Of a DNA stretch of 64,000 nucleotides, positions 1 to 15,602 are shown piece by piece (the first letter of the stretch is position 1; each line of letters begins with the position of its first letter). The notes beneath the pieces were generated by a model, which ran no database searches, had not been told where the DNA came from, and saw nothing but the letters and a program-made list of their open reading frames with translations. The stretch spans positions 21,593,262 to 21,657,261 of the forward strand of contig NC_084814.1 of the NCBI RefSeq assembly GCF_963583255.1, given 5' to 3'. This DNA is from Pyrus communis. Lineage: Eukaryota; Streptophyta; Magnoliopsida; Rosales; Rosaceae. Position numbers and translations under genes: made by a program.

Positions 1-720
1 GACCGAAAAGGAACACGAAGTTTGTAGACCAAATCTGTTTGTATGCATGCAAATGTGTATGAAAATTCATGTCCAGACAAAGAGTCGTGAAAACGTAGGC
101 ATTAAACACTCTGCAACAATTTCCTACCTCTATGGCGTTATGAATGGAAAGGAATATATGGCCGGCTTCTTCTGTGTTGTTCTAGTAAAGATCAAACACT
201 ACTAGTGCTTTATTTTCTTTGCCTAACTCTATAGGGGTTATCAAATTCAACTCTTGTTTTTAAACATGATCCACACATGCTAGACAAAGAGGTGATAATT
301 TGCGACCAGTACACGACATGGATATAAGATTAATAATTAATATTGTTCGATTAATATTATATTGATAAATTTATAACTTAAAAAAAAAAATTATGACAAA
401 TAGTGTGAGAATTTTTGTAATATTATATTACGATTTTTATATTGTTTTGTGTTTTATAAACTTATATTTGTGCGTTGATCAGTTTATAAGTTAATATGAA
501 CACGACACAAAATAAATAAATCAACTAGAAAAGGAGGCATTGCCCTTTTCCCCAAATGCAAGGTTGATCAATACCAAACCTACATCAATGGAGGAGAAGA
601 AGACCAAAAAGTTGGATTTCTTTTGCACCAATTGGCACCTAATTAAGCAACGACTCTTTGACAAAATGGAATCTCTCCTTTTGTTCCCTTTTCTATTGGT
701 GCCTTGATAGCAACGACATT
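1..720. other. Intergenic region, AT-rich, no gene seen
   Basis: No reading frame resembling a protein and no clear repeat was seen. The stretch around 330-500 is very AT-rich. The last part holds the promoter of the stress-protein gene, with a TATA-like TATAAA at about 726-731, some 90 bases before its start codon. Confidence 0.5.
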
Positions 721-818
721 TTCACTATAAAACTACCTCGTTTCTGGCATTTAATCTTGTTATTTTCGCTTCCTATCATCTCATTGTCTTCAACTTTGTG
801 TTCACTTTACTTCTAGTC

Positions 819-2338
819 ATGTACGCCTCGAGGGAAGATGAAGATTATGTTCCGAGGGAAGCCAAGGAATTTTACAAGATTTACGTTAAAGCAGGCGCGT
901 TGTCGCCGGAGATTGTAAAGAATCCGGAGATTGTGAAGAATCGGGAGATACAAGAAGAGGATAGCGAGAGTCCTATTTTCACAGAAAGGACTAGCAAACA
1001 TGTAGTCGTCAACGATGTTTATGTTGCTGTTGGCAAAGATGACACAGATGTTCTGAAATGGACGCTTGAGAATGCTGCTTCCTCCGGTAGTACTCGGGTT
1101 TTTCTTGTCCATGTCTTCCCTCCGGTCACCCACGTCCCTACACCCGGTAACACCAGTTCACCTGTTAAAGTTTTTCTTGTCCATGTCTGTCCATGCAGTC
1201 TATTATATTTATGGGATTCTGATCAAACGCTTCATGCATTCATCAAATATCTTTTTTCGGGTTCGGATATGTGATCAAACCACCATGTATACATCAAATT
1301 GTTTTTCCTGATCACCAATCCTTAGTAATGTCTCGTGTTTTCCTGTCATAAAACGTTGATAGTTGGAAGGTTAGCAAGGAGCCAATTAAACGAAGATCAA
1401 GTGCGATTATATGTTAAAGAAGAGAGTAACAAGAGGAGCAACCTCTTGCAGAAATACGTGAACTTGTGCAATGATGCTAAGGTATGGATTCTACTCCCCC
1501 CGTACCGCGTAGTTCATGTTTTCAAACAGCAAAGTTCCATGTAATTGGTGATGATGAAAACTTCTGCTTTCAATGTGACTGCAGGTAACAGCGGAAACAA
1601 TACTCCACGAGAGCAATTGCACAGAAGAATCAATTCTTAATCTTATTCCTGCTCTTAGCATTACTCACCTTGTCATAGGAACAAAAAGGCATTCAAGGTG
1701 CGTAGCAGCGCAGGCCAGTTATTTCTTTTTCCCGGCATGAATTTATCATAAAGACGAGACTCATGTGGGAATCATCTGTATTAGTAGGTCTTATATGAGA
1801 GATGCGATCAACAATGTGTTCAGTAGGTATATTACATCCAAAGCAGTGTGAATTAGCATTCAATTAACGGGGTTGAATTATGTTGTGTAGGCGAGAGAGA
1901 AAACAATTGTCGTTAGGAGAATTTGTTAAGAACAATGCACCGGGCTTTTGTGAGGTTAGCATCATTCATAAAGGCAATGAGGTGGAGGTCAATCAACAAG
2001 TAGATGGTCCAAAAAAGCCAGAAAATACTCGTCACTACGAAAAAACCCTTCTCTTTTCATGCTTTCCAGGCAAGTTCAATTCAGAAATCTACTATTTTTA
2101 CATATACAGGCTACACATATATTGCCATCAGGTTTTGCAGTATAGTCTCCGAAATGAATCTCTCGCTCACTCTCAAATTTTTCGGATGGACAGTTTGCGG
2201 GAAGGCCAAGATTTCTTAATATCAACCTCAAAAAGCTGTGACAGAGATGAAACAAACTCAGCTATGCATTATGGGACAATGGGAAGACTACATACTCAAG
2301 AGATGATGAAGTGGAAAACTCGAAAGCTAGCCAGCTGA
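819..2338 (+). CDS. Universal stress protein (USP) domain protein, four exons
   Basis: Predicted exons are 819-1146, 1363-1481, 1585-1697 and 1891-2338, giving 335 residues if exon 4 is read to its stop. All three junctions keep phase and use GT-AG; the first joins ...HVPTP to VGRLARSQLNEDQV. The product has the adenine-nucleotide alpha-hydrolase (USP) fold as found at the N-terminus of plant U-box kinases: VYVAVGKDDTDVLKWTLENA near the start, a helical middle (YVKEESNKRSNLLQKYVNLC) and a strand ending HLVIGTKR. No kinase or U-box domain follows, so it belongs to the short USP-only class whose biochemical role is mostly unknown. I chose ATG 819 because the frame upstream has only non-ATG starts. 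The C-terminal tail beyond about residue 255 (after FSCFPGKFN) looks non-conserved, so the true stop or a further intron is uncertain. A TATA box lies about 90 bases upstream. Confidence 0.8.
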
Positions 2339-3846
2339 AAATGCACTACTGGTATTGTCATGTTAGTCTACAATAATTCTAGTCTCATACGCGGTAATGA
2401 GATGAGCTCGGAATCAGAGTTAAGAACGCAAAACGATTGAAGATTGAAGATTGAAGAAAAACAACGGAGGATGTCAAATTTATAACTGAAACCAAACATT
2501 ATTTTATGATGTAGAGATTATGTAAGAGTGAAATGAGTTCACATCTTCTATTTAAATTTCTAATGTCGATATTTATCATTATAACTTTGTTGATAAATTC
2601 ATATGAATTGTCCACGATGTGTTCTCATGTTTCTGAAAATGTCGTATTACAACTCCGAATGGTTTCCAGCTGCTAAATAATTACAAGAAACAGCAGGCAG
2701 CCCAAAAACGACATGGCAACAAGCCATGGATGAGGAGAAAGAACGCCTGTTAGTCAGATACAAACGAGGACATATTATGCAGTCAAGGACAGGAGGAAAT
2801 ATACAATAAAAAGAAGCACATAAGGAGAACAAGAAGAAAAAGCTAAAGCTCACACCAGTGGTGGATCCAACATGGGGTCAATGGCGGCCGGAAAAATTGC
2901 CTCAGATGAAATCGTGGTCGTCCGGCTGGTGGTAACCACTTCGTGCACAAGGCTTGCCTTGCAGTGGCCATGTTTTCTCCTAGTCAATTTAAACAGGCTT
3001 ATGTGACATGTTCTTTTCTTTCATTGCCTTAGATTTGGGCTAACCATTAAAGGTGTTTTCGGTGTTTTCTGTGCGTTGAAACTATAATACAAAATTACAT
3101 CATACCATGTTGTGAATTAATCACAACCCGAACCAATAAAAGTTGAAGTTGTATTATAAAATTAATTAACAATATAAAAAATAACTAAAGTACTTACAAG
3201 CATATGCAAATGGGGAAAATGAACACGAAATTGCTAATCCCAACCTTTCACGCAGTAATAGTAGTGAGGCGTATGGTAAAAACGAGTCGGGTTTAATCTC
3301 ATTAAAACTAATTTTAAACTGCACGAAACAAGAGACTGGACAATAACTAAGTCCATCCTAACTAATCCTAACTAAGGAGGCCAAACAGACGGGGCTTTAG
3401 ATTAATCTGACGATATGTTAGTCCTTGCTTTACGTAGCATCACTGTTTTATATATATATATATATATATTAAGTACATCAATATTTTTACATTAGAAGAA
3501 TCAGTTAATGAGCAGTTTAATTTGGTACCGAATTCGTCAGTTACGAGACTCGAACATAAACCCTTTAACTTACAAATGATGAAAAATATCATTAGATCGT
3601 AGTATTGAATAACCAGTGTTATACATTTGAAAAATAAAAAAGATTTCAACCACTTGTTTAGGACAATTGGTGTACCGATCGTGTTTGGGGAACACCAAAA
3701 GACTTTGGCCGCTTCGAAACAAAAGACCAGAGCAAAACTTAAATCCAAAATTCCCAATTTGGCTTTCTTCTCCCTTACGGTTTTCAGAAACCCTGACAGA
3801 TCAGAAACCCTAGAACTGCAATCCGACATCTGCAATTCTATCATTG
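2339..3846. other. Intergenic region between USP and helicase genes
   Basis: No gene seen. The part around 2850-2900 (GTGGTGGATCCAACATGGGGTC) resembles sequence common in plant transposon remnants. About 3080-3220 is a degenerate match to the TRIM LTRs described at 44348 and 57433 (it shares the run around TTATAAAATTAATTA and AAGCATATGCAAATG). A short (TA)n tract lies at about 3450-3470. Confidence 0.4.
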
Positions 3847-7620
<3,774 letters not shown>

Positions 7621-9660
7621 TTTGTGTAGTGTCAGAATTCACCTGGCTAAATTATTTTCTTTTAGTTTGAAACAATGAAAGAAAGAACGTTCGTGTCGAA
7701 AACATGCTATTTTTGGTACGATTGATTTGTGTTGCAATATCAAATAGGTGTTTATGTTTATCTGTAAGTTTCTCTGAGAAAAACAGGGACCGAGTTGTAA
7801 GATAATTGGAGACGAGTTTTGAGCAAAAGATATTTGAAAGTCATCGTGTCCTCATCCTACATAGTGTAAATAGTACTTCCCTTATAATTAAGGCTGTTTT
7901 ATGGCTAAATGGTGATGGAGGCTATATGTTTAGGAATCCTCTAAAGTTCAACCATCTATTCCATGTAAAATGTCCCTACTGTGGAGTCTACCAAATAAAT
8001 AAATATGGAGTGTTGTTATGCTCGCCCGTCTTATTTTCTCACTCACTTTTAATGGAAATTTTAAAATCAAATTTAATTTAATGTAATGTAAAAAGGCTTC
8101 AAAAACCTTGTTAAAAATTAGTTCTTTAATATATTCTTTGTAGTAAAAGAAAAAGGAATGGAAAAAAAAATTAAAAAACTTGAAATGAGAAACGAATCAC
8201 CCAGCAATCTCCCCATTTTCTCTCTTCGTCCCTCACTACTTTTTAACTCTTTCATCCCCCTACGTCTTCTATGAAAAACTTTTCCGTCCACCCCACCCAC
8301 CTCTTGTTTTCTACTTACTGTTCAAGCCTTCATTCAGAATTGGAATTCAGGAAGAAATATGGACAAGAATCTTAAATCCAGATTTGGTACGGGGAGAAAG
8401 AAAGAGAGTGGAACAGAGAAATGAGAGAAAAAAAAAAAGGTGACTTTCCCAGCGGCAAAGAGAAAAGGAGATGTCGTCGTCATATGTGAAGCCTGGTTGT
8501 TGCTTTCGACTGAGTTGGACAGGGACGTTCGTAACTGTTCAATTTTCTTAAAATCTCCAAGATTTGTTCTTTATATTTATTTTATTTAGAACTTAAAACT
8601 ATTAGGGATATTTTAGGAATATAAGTAGGTGGGAAGAGAGTGTTTGATTTTTTAAACTTTTTATCATGAACGAGAATATAACGTGGGTAAGAAAATAATA
8701 CTATAGGGTGAACATTGTAGCACTCTAAATATGGAACAATGATGTTCTATTCCAATAAAATAATGTCATGATTAAATCTCTCATTATTATTGCATTGTAT
8801 TATTGACTCAAAACGCCACTTAATAGTGAACCCGTTGCATGTAAGTTGCTTTTATAATTTGGGCGAAGTTCCACCTCCGTTTGCAATCTAAGTACGTTCC
8901 TGGTTTAATAATTGTTGTAATTCTGAAATAATCACTTGAGCTAGTTAAGCTAGCAATCGAAAGGCATTTGGGTGGTATATGTGCCCCTATAGAAACCTCC
9001 CCCGAACTACAAGGATAAAATCATTATTCGGCCTTGAGGTTTCTCTCCAAAATACACGTGAGTTAGGTGAGTTGGCTAAACGAGTGTAATCGTTCTTGCA
9101 CCAAAAGTCCGCAGATGTAAAAAATGTTTTCTCGGAAAATAACAAAATGTGGAGGATCCAAGGAAAGACTTGTTTCAAGTTCTACTTTGGTGTTGGATTT
9201 TGGTGGCCGGTGTTGGATTTTGGTGCCCCGTGTTGAATTATTGAAGCAATATATATATGAGTGCTTGTGCTTTAATGGGGCCGGGGTGGGGTTTCCACAT
9301 TTCAACACAGAAAAAAGGCGCGCAAGTTGACTGGTGGTGTCTAGTCAGGATCACTTATATGCTTATAACGGAACGTGATGAGTTGAGAACTCTGCATTTT
9401 CCCTCTTTTTTTACAGGTCTTGGTATCGCATCAGGTCTCACTGGGTGTATATATGTGCGTAAGCACCTCTCGTCACGGGACATTACACTTTTTACATTTC
9501 TTTCATAGCGCCATTTGTTTTGCTTCGTTTTGTAAATCTTTACATTGACAAAAGTTCGGTTGTCACTAGATGTATGAGTACATGTATTTTTATCTCCCAA
9601 CGCATAACTATGTATTTTTTTGGATTTTCTTTTTAAGTCTAGAGATGGAAAAAAAAATTG
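7621..9660. other. Intergenic region after helicase gene
   Basis: The first few hundred bases are probably the helicase 3' untranslated region. The rest is AT-rich, with pyrimidine-rich stretches near 8210-8300. Short open frames here have no recognisable protein character. Confidence 0.4.
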
Positions 9661-9662
9661 GA

Positions 9663-9847
9663 CTGATAGCCATTTCGTTTTGAATTTTCATTTTTGAAAA
9701 ATTGAAAAATCGTTTGACAACTACTTTTAATTTTTAGCTTTTCGAAAAAATGAAAATTAAAAACCATAAAGTGAAAACTAGTTCCTTTGAGTTTTCAAAA
9801 CTAAACGAAAAGCTAAAAACTATGAATGAATTGGTTATCAAACGACC
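9663..9847. mobile_element. Hairpin MITE-like element
   Basis: The ends are inverted copies: the left side has TGATAGCCATTTCGTTTTGA and the right side reads, reverse-complemented, TGATAACCAATTCATTCATA. An inner pair (TTTTTAGCTTTTCG / CGAAAAGCTAAAAA) can pair as well. Such AT-rich palindromes are typical of plant MITEs. I could not settle a target-site duplication, so the borders are approximate. Confidence 0.4.
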
Positions 9848-9849
9848 TT

Positions 9850-11325
9850 GAGTTTTCTTAAGTGCGACATAATATATTTGTTGCTATGATGAGTGATATG
9901 TACGCGTGTGTAAACATGGTGACACGGCCATACGTCTGCTAGATAGGGACGGGAAAATTGGGAAGGTATATAAGGAGAAGACAAGGACGGAAAAGAATAG
10001 AAAGAAGACAACTACAAGAGTGGAAGAAAGAAGACGACTACGTCAAGTTAGCTGGCTTCCTGTTTGATTAGGAGGCAGGTAGAGGTAGGTAAGGTTTTGT
10101 GGATGTATATAACTATAGATAGAGTTCCATTTACAAATATCTAAACTAAAATATCCTTGTTTTCTTCCAAATGACCCCTCAAATTTGTATGTAATGTCAA
10201 ATATGTATTGAACTTCGGTGTTTTCTCTTGTGGTAGTTTCAGGATTTTAATATTGGGGATTCTTAGTGTAAGAGATTCAATATTTTAAGATTGTAATACA
10301 GCGTGCGCATCCCCTAAACTTTTTGCAATGTGACATTTCGTTGGGCATTTGGTGTGCTTGTCGTCTTTTGCCGAATTTTGTCTGGCGCTTGCCTATAGAT
10401 ATCGACATCTGTTGAGTTCTTTCAAGAACCCCCTGCCTGAGTTATGTAAGGCATTTCATTGAACATGTTATGGGTACAAAAGGGTCATGTACTAGATTTT
10501 TGAAGGGTCCTAAAAGGACATTCGCCAACGTTTTTCTTTGCCTCTAGTGAGTTTTGGAACCACCTTAGTTTCAATGTGGATCTGCCTTTGAATATACGTA
10601 CTTTAACGTGGGGAGTACATACTTGTTCTAAAATATGTTTGTAGTAAGTAGGTTAACGTATGCATTGAACTTCATCAGTACCAAAAATCTCTACAATACA
10701 TACATGCATGACGCACTGATATTGTCTTGTTAGAATATAGAATTAGGGTTAGGGTTTGGTGGTGCATGCACACGTCAACAATATTTATGCTTTCAAGTAG
10801 CAATGGTGGCCGGGCAAGCCAAACCACTCGTGTTGGAGTCCCTAGCTAGCTAGTTCCTAATGTTGAGGGCTGATGTTTCACTAGTGCTTCTTTATATGTC
10901 GAGTGATTTTCAGCCATTTTCTCTGGATGTGACTTTTATTGCTGCAAACCCTAGTTATGCTTGATGCTCATGTGCACACACATATGCATGTGTGTGTGTG
11001 TGTTATCTTAAAATGCAGATCCATCTCAGACCGTAAATAAATTATAAATTAAAATAAACGAAGGGACATGATCCTTTCCGGCTCATAATAAATGAAAGGC
11101 CATGATCCATGATCTATCCATCTATATAGATATAATGCGATGCTCTTTCCAACAGTCTCCATATACATACAAAATCTATGTTGAGAAAGGAAAGGGATCA
11201 TTGGGATGGACACTACTCAGCACGATCAACTCTCTCAATGGTATTGCTAGGGTCAATTATGGATAATCATGAGCTGGAAAATAGAGTATTTATACTCACC
11301 TTCCTATTTATCATTGTTAGAAGAG
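9850..11325. other. Intergenic region
   Basis: No gene seen. It includes TTAGGGTTAGGGTTTGG near 10745, two telomere-like units (telo-box type) rather than a telomeric array, and a short (TG)n run near 10988-11002. Confidence 0.35.
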
Positions 11326-11334
11326 TTTAAATTT

Positions 11335-12673
11335 TAAAATGGGATTTTATCACAAATGATTTCTGAAATTGACCCTCACTATCAAGATGGTCCCTAAAAT
11401 TGAAAATCAATCAATGTAGTCCTTGAAAATAGGTGTTGCAAATCAATGTGATCATTTCGTCACAATTTTGTTAAGTGCTGATGTGGCACATAAATGGGCC
11501 CCATAAGTCATTTTTTCTCACAAATGGTCATTGAAATTGACCCACATCTTCAAAATGGTCTCTGAAATTGACACGCTACATCAAAATGATCTCTGAAATT
11601 GAAAATTCATCAATGTAGTCTCACAAGTAAGTGTCTCAAATCAATGTAGTCCTTTAGTCACAATTCTATAAAAAAAATGATGTTATATGCTGATGTGACA
11701 CATAAATGGGTCACACAAGTCTAATTAAATTTAAAAAAAATACAAATAGACTTAATAATTTAATAGTTAATAAAAAAATTGTCAACTCAAAAACCCAGTC
11801 CTGCAATCACCCTTGATCCCAGTCCACATTTTCTACCTCCTTCGCTCTTTATTCTCTAAAAAAAATCTCAATACACTCATCTTTACACACTTCGACACCC
11901 TTCACCGAATTAAACTTGGATTGAGATCTCCTGTAGTGACAGCTTGGTCGATTGGCAACGACTTTTGGGCCATCACTGTTAATATTTAGGCGATCAACAT
12001 CCTCACAATCTTAATCTTGAATAGCTTGTTCGGCGCTTCCCTGGTGGTTTGGTGATGCAAAGAATGATGAGTCTGCCTTGAAATAAAGAGATTATAACTG
12101 AGGTGCTTCTATTGTTGGTTGAAAACTATTTCCACACTCCCTCTGAGCCCTTTGTTAAGCCTTGTGCCTTTGAGAATTTATAGAAGGTATCTCTCTTCGG
12201 AGTAGGCCTTACTATAAGAAAAAAAAAAAATCATTGTGCAAAAAGGTATTTAGACAACTTTTTAAATTAATTATTAAACCCATATCAGCACATATACAGA
12301 ATTGTGGTGGAATGATCATATTGATTTCGGCACCTACTTTCAAGGACTACATTGATCGATTTTCAATTTCAATGACCATCTTGTTGGTGTGGGTCAATTT
12401 CAGGGACCATCTTGATGGTGTGAGTCAATTTGAAGGACCATCTTGATGGAGTGGGTCAATTTCAGGAATCATTTGTGATAAAAACTCGTAAATCTTGTGG
12501 GGCTCATTTATATGCCACATCAGCACATAACTGAATTTTTAACAGAATTGTGACGGAATTACCAAATTGATTTGCGACACCTATTTTCAAGGACTATATT
12601 GATTGATTTTTAATTTCAGGGACCATTTTGATGGCGATGGTCAATTTAAGAGATCATTTATGATAATTTTTTT
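11335..12673. mobile_element. Long-terminal-inverted-repeat (MULE-like) element
   Basis: The left part (11335-11710) and right part (12290-12673) are inverted copies built from a repeating motif of the kind AAATTGACCCTCACTATCAA / TTTCAGGGACCATCTTGATG. Each arm holds two imperfect units, each including AATCAATGTAGTCCTT-type and TGATGTGGCACATAAATGG-type words. TTTAAATTT flanks both sides (11326-11334 and 12674-12682), a possible 9-bp target duplication as expected for Mutator-like elements, but it is AT-rich and so weak evidence. No transposase frame was seen. The middle (about 11780-12210) is less AT-rich and may be captured host DNA. Confidence 0.55.
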
Positions 12674-12682
12674 TTTAAATTT

Positions 12683-13530
12683 GTGTTTATCTACTGCACA
12701 TATCTCGAAAAGTAAACTTATCTAACAGTAATAAATAGAGTAGTGAACATCACCATTCCTTAGAAAGTAGTGAGCAAAAATATTCCCCTAATAAATAATA
12801 CTTCCCATATTCGCTATCATGCATGATGCATCATCAAACCAAAGTGATTTATGCCGTCTTCTTTTCAGCATAAGCACTCTTTCGTTTAATATTATCTATT
12901 AATTTATTTCAATACAATGATTTCAGAAAAAATATAACAAATTGAGGAGATTACAATTGTAAAAAAGAGTGCACAAATCGCTTCTCGGCATTATATATGT
13001 GAGTGGTGGTGGTTAATTTAACAAAAAAAAGTGTGCGTGGTTTGTGGTGTGGACAGCATGCACGCATGGAGAGATTGAATAAAACAACACAAAACAAGAA
13101 AGGTTTCTCGCCCCTTTGGATCATTGCCTGATAAGCGATCGAAGTGCTCAAATTTGGAGTCATTTGGTAGTAAAATACATGTCAAAACATGACTTAGAAA
13201 TGTTTTTAGTCATGAAAAAAGTAGTGACCATCTTAGTGGAGCACATCACTATTAAGAGAAAGTGGGGAATGAGCTAGTTTTGGTCTTCATATTGTTTAGT
13301 TCCCACAATTCCACTACTAATCCCTTTCCTCTCACATTCCCACAATTCCACTACTCATCTCTTTTCTCTCACATATATAAGAAAGATAAAGACTTCTTAA
13401 TAAAATATTACATGCCTAATAAGTGATAAGTAATAATTAACGACTAATCACGTATATAGATTTTTTTTTTTGTTCATGGGGTGAGGGTGTGATGCTCCCA
13501 ATCTAATGGGGTGAAGACGATTAGCTAGGT
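12683..13530. other. Intergenic region
   Basis: No gene seen. A local near-duplication built on CCCACAATTCCACTACT and CTCTCACAT lies at about 13300-13378. Otherwise AT-rich. Confidence 0.35.
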
Positions 13531-13540
13531 TAGAGTAATG

Positions 13541-13699
13541 AGTGGTGCTATCTACAGTATACACACTTATATTTACCTTCAACAAATTTTTTGTAAATTT
13601 TTGTTTTTTGATTTTCTTTAATTTATTCAATCTGACGATTAATATTGATAAGGGTGTGTAGGAGATAAAAAAAAAAGTGTAGATAATAGATAGCACTAG
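13541..13699. mobile_element. Hairpin MITE, family A copy 1
   Basis: The termini are inverted: GTGGTGCTATCTACA at 13542-13556, and TAGATAGCACTAGC on the right, which reverse-complements to GCTAGTGCTATCTA. It shares an internal word (ATTCAATCTGACGATTA) with the element at 37442-37590 (ATTCGATCTGACAATAA), so the two are one family. No coding capacity. Confidence 0.5.
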
Positions 13700-14895
13700 C
13701 GTAGTATAATTTTATCGATTTCCTTTTACAATTCAAATTCACGTTGTGTGAATACAATTGTAGCCGTTAGATCGCTGCAGTCGTCGTTATCAATCTATTG
13801 GATCATCATGCTACATACAAGATCTCTAGTGGTTCAAACAGTAAAATTAAAAATAAGAAAAATGTGAAGAAAAGGAAATAATTGAGCCATATAAAACACA
13901 AACATTAGGATATGGACTTTAAGTGGTGAATCCAACTGTCTATTTTTAAGGTTAAAAAATTAATATTGAAAGAATTGTGCAGAAAGTGAAAGGGAACATG
14001 TGAAAGTCATTTATCTATTCTTACGAGCCAGTTAGGGTTAAAATAACTTTTCCAAAATATATTTATTGCCACAAACAATATTTTACATTAATTTAAATTA
14101 AAGCATTATAGAGTAGTTTAACTGTTTAAGTGAGCGTGATATCGATATATAATAGGCTGAATTTAATAGCTATAACACTACTGTACAATAGTGTGAGTTT
14201 AATACATTCACATCACTCATAAGTTTAATATATTGAAGTCATGAGTTTAATAAATTGGTTTCACACTCAAATTCTCCGACCCATTATAAGAATATGATTT
14301 CTACATAAGTTCAATATATTAAGATCACACTGCCTTTTCCGATCTACTTCCTAAGAGGGGAGAGATAATTTGAACCCCTTGCACAATAAGTTGAAGAAGA
14401 AGGAAATCCTAATCACCAAAGCACATCACTTTTTAAAGAGCTTATTTAAAAATGTTAAACATACAAATTATAGCTAGTTGTTGACTAATATATATTTTTT
14501 GTAGTATATATTTTTTGTAGTATGACTTGGTGGAGGAGGAGGAGGTAGGTGGGGGAAGCTAACTCGGGCGAGCACAGCATGTCATGATGTAGTGGATGTC
14601 TAGTAGGCACCACCTGGACCAAGAACATACCTCCAAATAAGTCGATATATTTAATTTGATTAATTTTGATGATGCGAAAGAACAAGGGTCATTACACTCA
14701 TTAAGTAGAAATCATTTTTTATTAAACAACTAAACGTATCATTTAATTACGTTTGACATTCTTGCGATCTTTTTCACTTTCACGCGATCACTTTCTCACT
14801 TTCATGCATGCAGACCACAAGATGCTCCAGCTAGCGAAGTACAATAATACAATTATAAGAATAAACTGCCAACTGACGCTTTAAATTGTTATTTA
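13700..14895. other. Intergenic region
   Basis: AT-rich with no gene seen. A short direct repeat of TATATTTTTTGTAGTAT lies near 14490-14523. Confidence 0.35.
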
Positions 14896-14903
14896 GTTGA
14901 AAT

Positions 14904-15382
14904 CAATGTTCTAAAAGATACTAAGTGCTAGTCGGACAGCGGTTGGGACCTAGTTAGACGGCTAGGTAAGGCCTTGACGGACTAAGTGAATTCAAGTAAA
15001 TTTATTATATATTATATAAATAAATGCCTATTTATATTTTATAAAATACGTAATTATATTGGGATATATAAATTGTAAAATAAAATGATATATAAATTAT
15101 AAAGTATTTAAAAAGATTGAAAATATGGGAAACAAAATGAGGGTTCAACAAGTCTCTTACATTTTATTGAAAAAATAAAATGTAAAACGAAAATTATCGA
15201 TTTTTCTGCATAAGTGAGAATCGCGACCTAGGTGAGTGCCTAGTGGCTTTAGGCAGGGCTAGGCGGACGCCTAAGAAGGTCTAGGCGTCATTTCTTGGTT
15301 TTGAAATGCTTATGGATTAATTAGAACGATGACCAGCTGCCTAGCGCCTAAATGGCGCTAGGCGATGATTTTTAGAACAGTG
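14904..15382. mobile_element. Non-autonomous hAT-like element with 8-bp target duplication
   Basis: The 479-bp element begins CAATGTTCTAAAAGAT and ends, reverse-complemented, CACTGTTCTAAAAATC. GTTGAAAT occurs directly on both sides (14896-14903 and 15383-15390), a perfect 8-bp target duplication typical of hAT transposition. Next to each end are short GC-rich words of the CGCCTAGGCG kind (TAGGCGGACGCCTA, GCCTAGCGCCTA), and the centre is AT-rich. No transposase is encoded. Confidence 0.75.
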
Positions 15383-15444
15383 GTTGAAATTGACCCCTTA
15401 AACTTTTTTTTTTTTGTGGTAAATTAATCACGTGCAGTGTTTGA

Positions 15445-15602
15445 AATTAGGGAGTTTTAACGAAAAACACACGGTACTATTCACTTTAACGAAAAACCAT
15501 ATTTTTACACTAAAAAGTCAATCCTGGTACTATTCACTTTACCCTTTATTTTGTCCTTATCATTAAAACTCAAAATTTTCAAACCCTTTTCATTAATTTT
15601 CC
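15445..15602 (+). mobile_element. MITE family B, copy 1
   Basis: It carries GTTTTAACGAAAAACA at the left and, reverse-complemented, TTGAGTTTTAATGATAAGGA at the right, with the internal motif GGTACTATTCACTTTA present twice. Two further copies in the opposite orientation lie at about 50315-50455 and 50860-50995. Borders are approximate. Confidence 0.5.

Noticed and set aside
10742..10762. Interstitial telomere
   Set aside because: Only two TTAGGG-like units; too short for a telomeric array.
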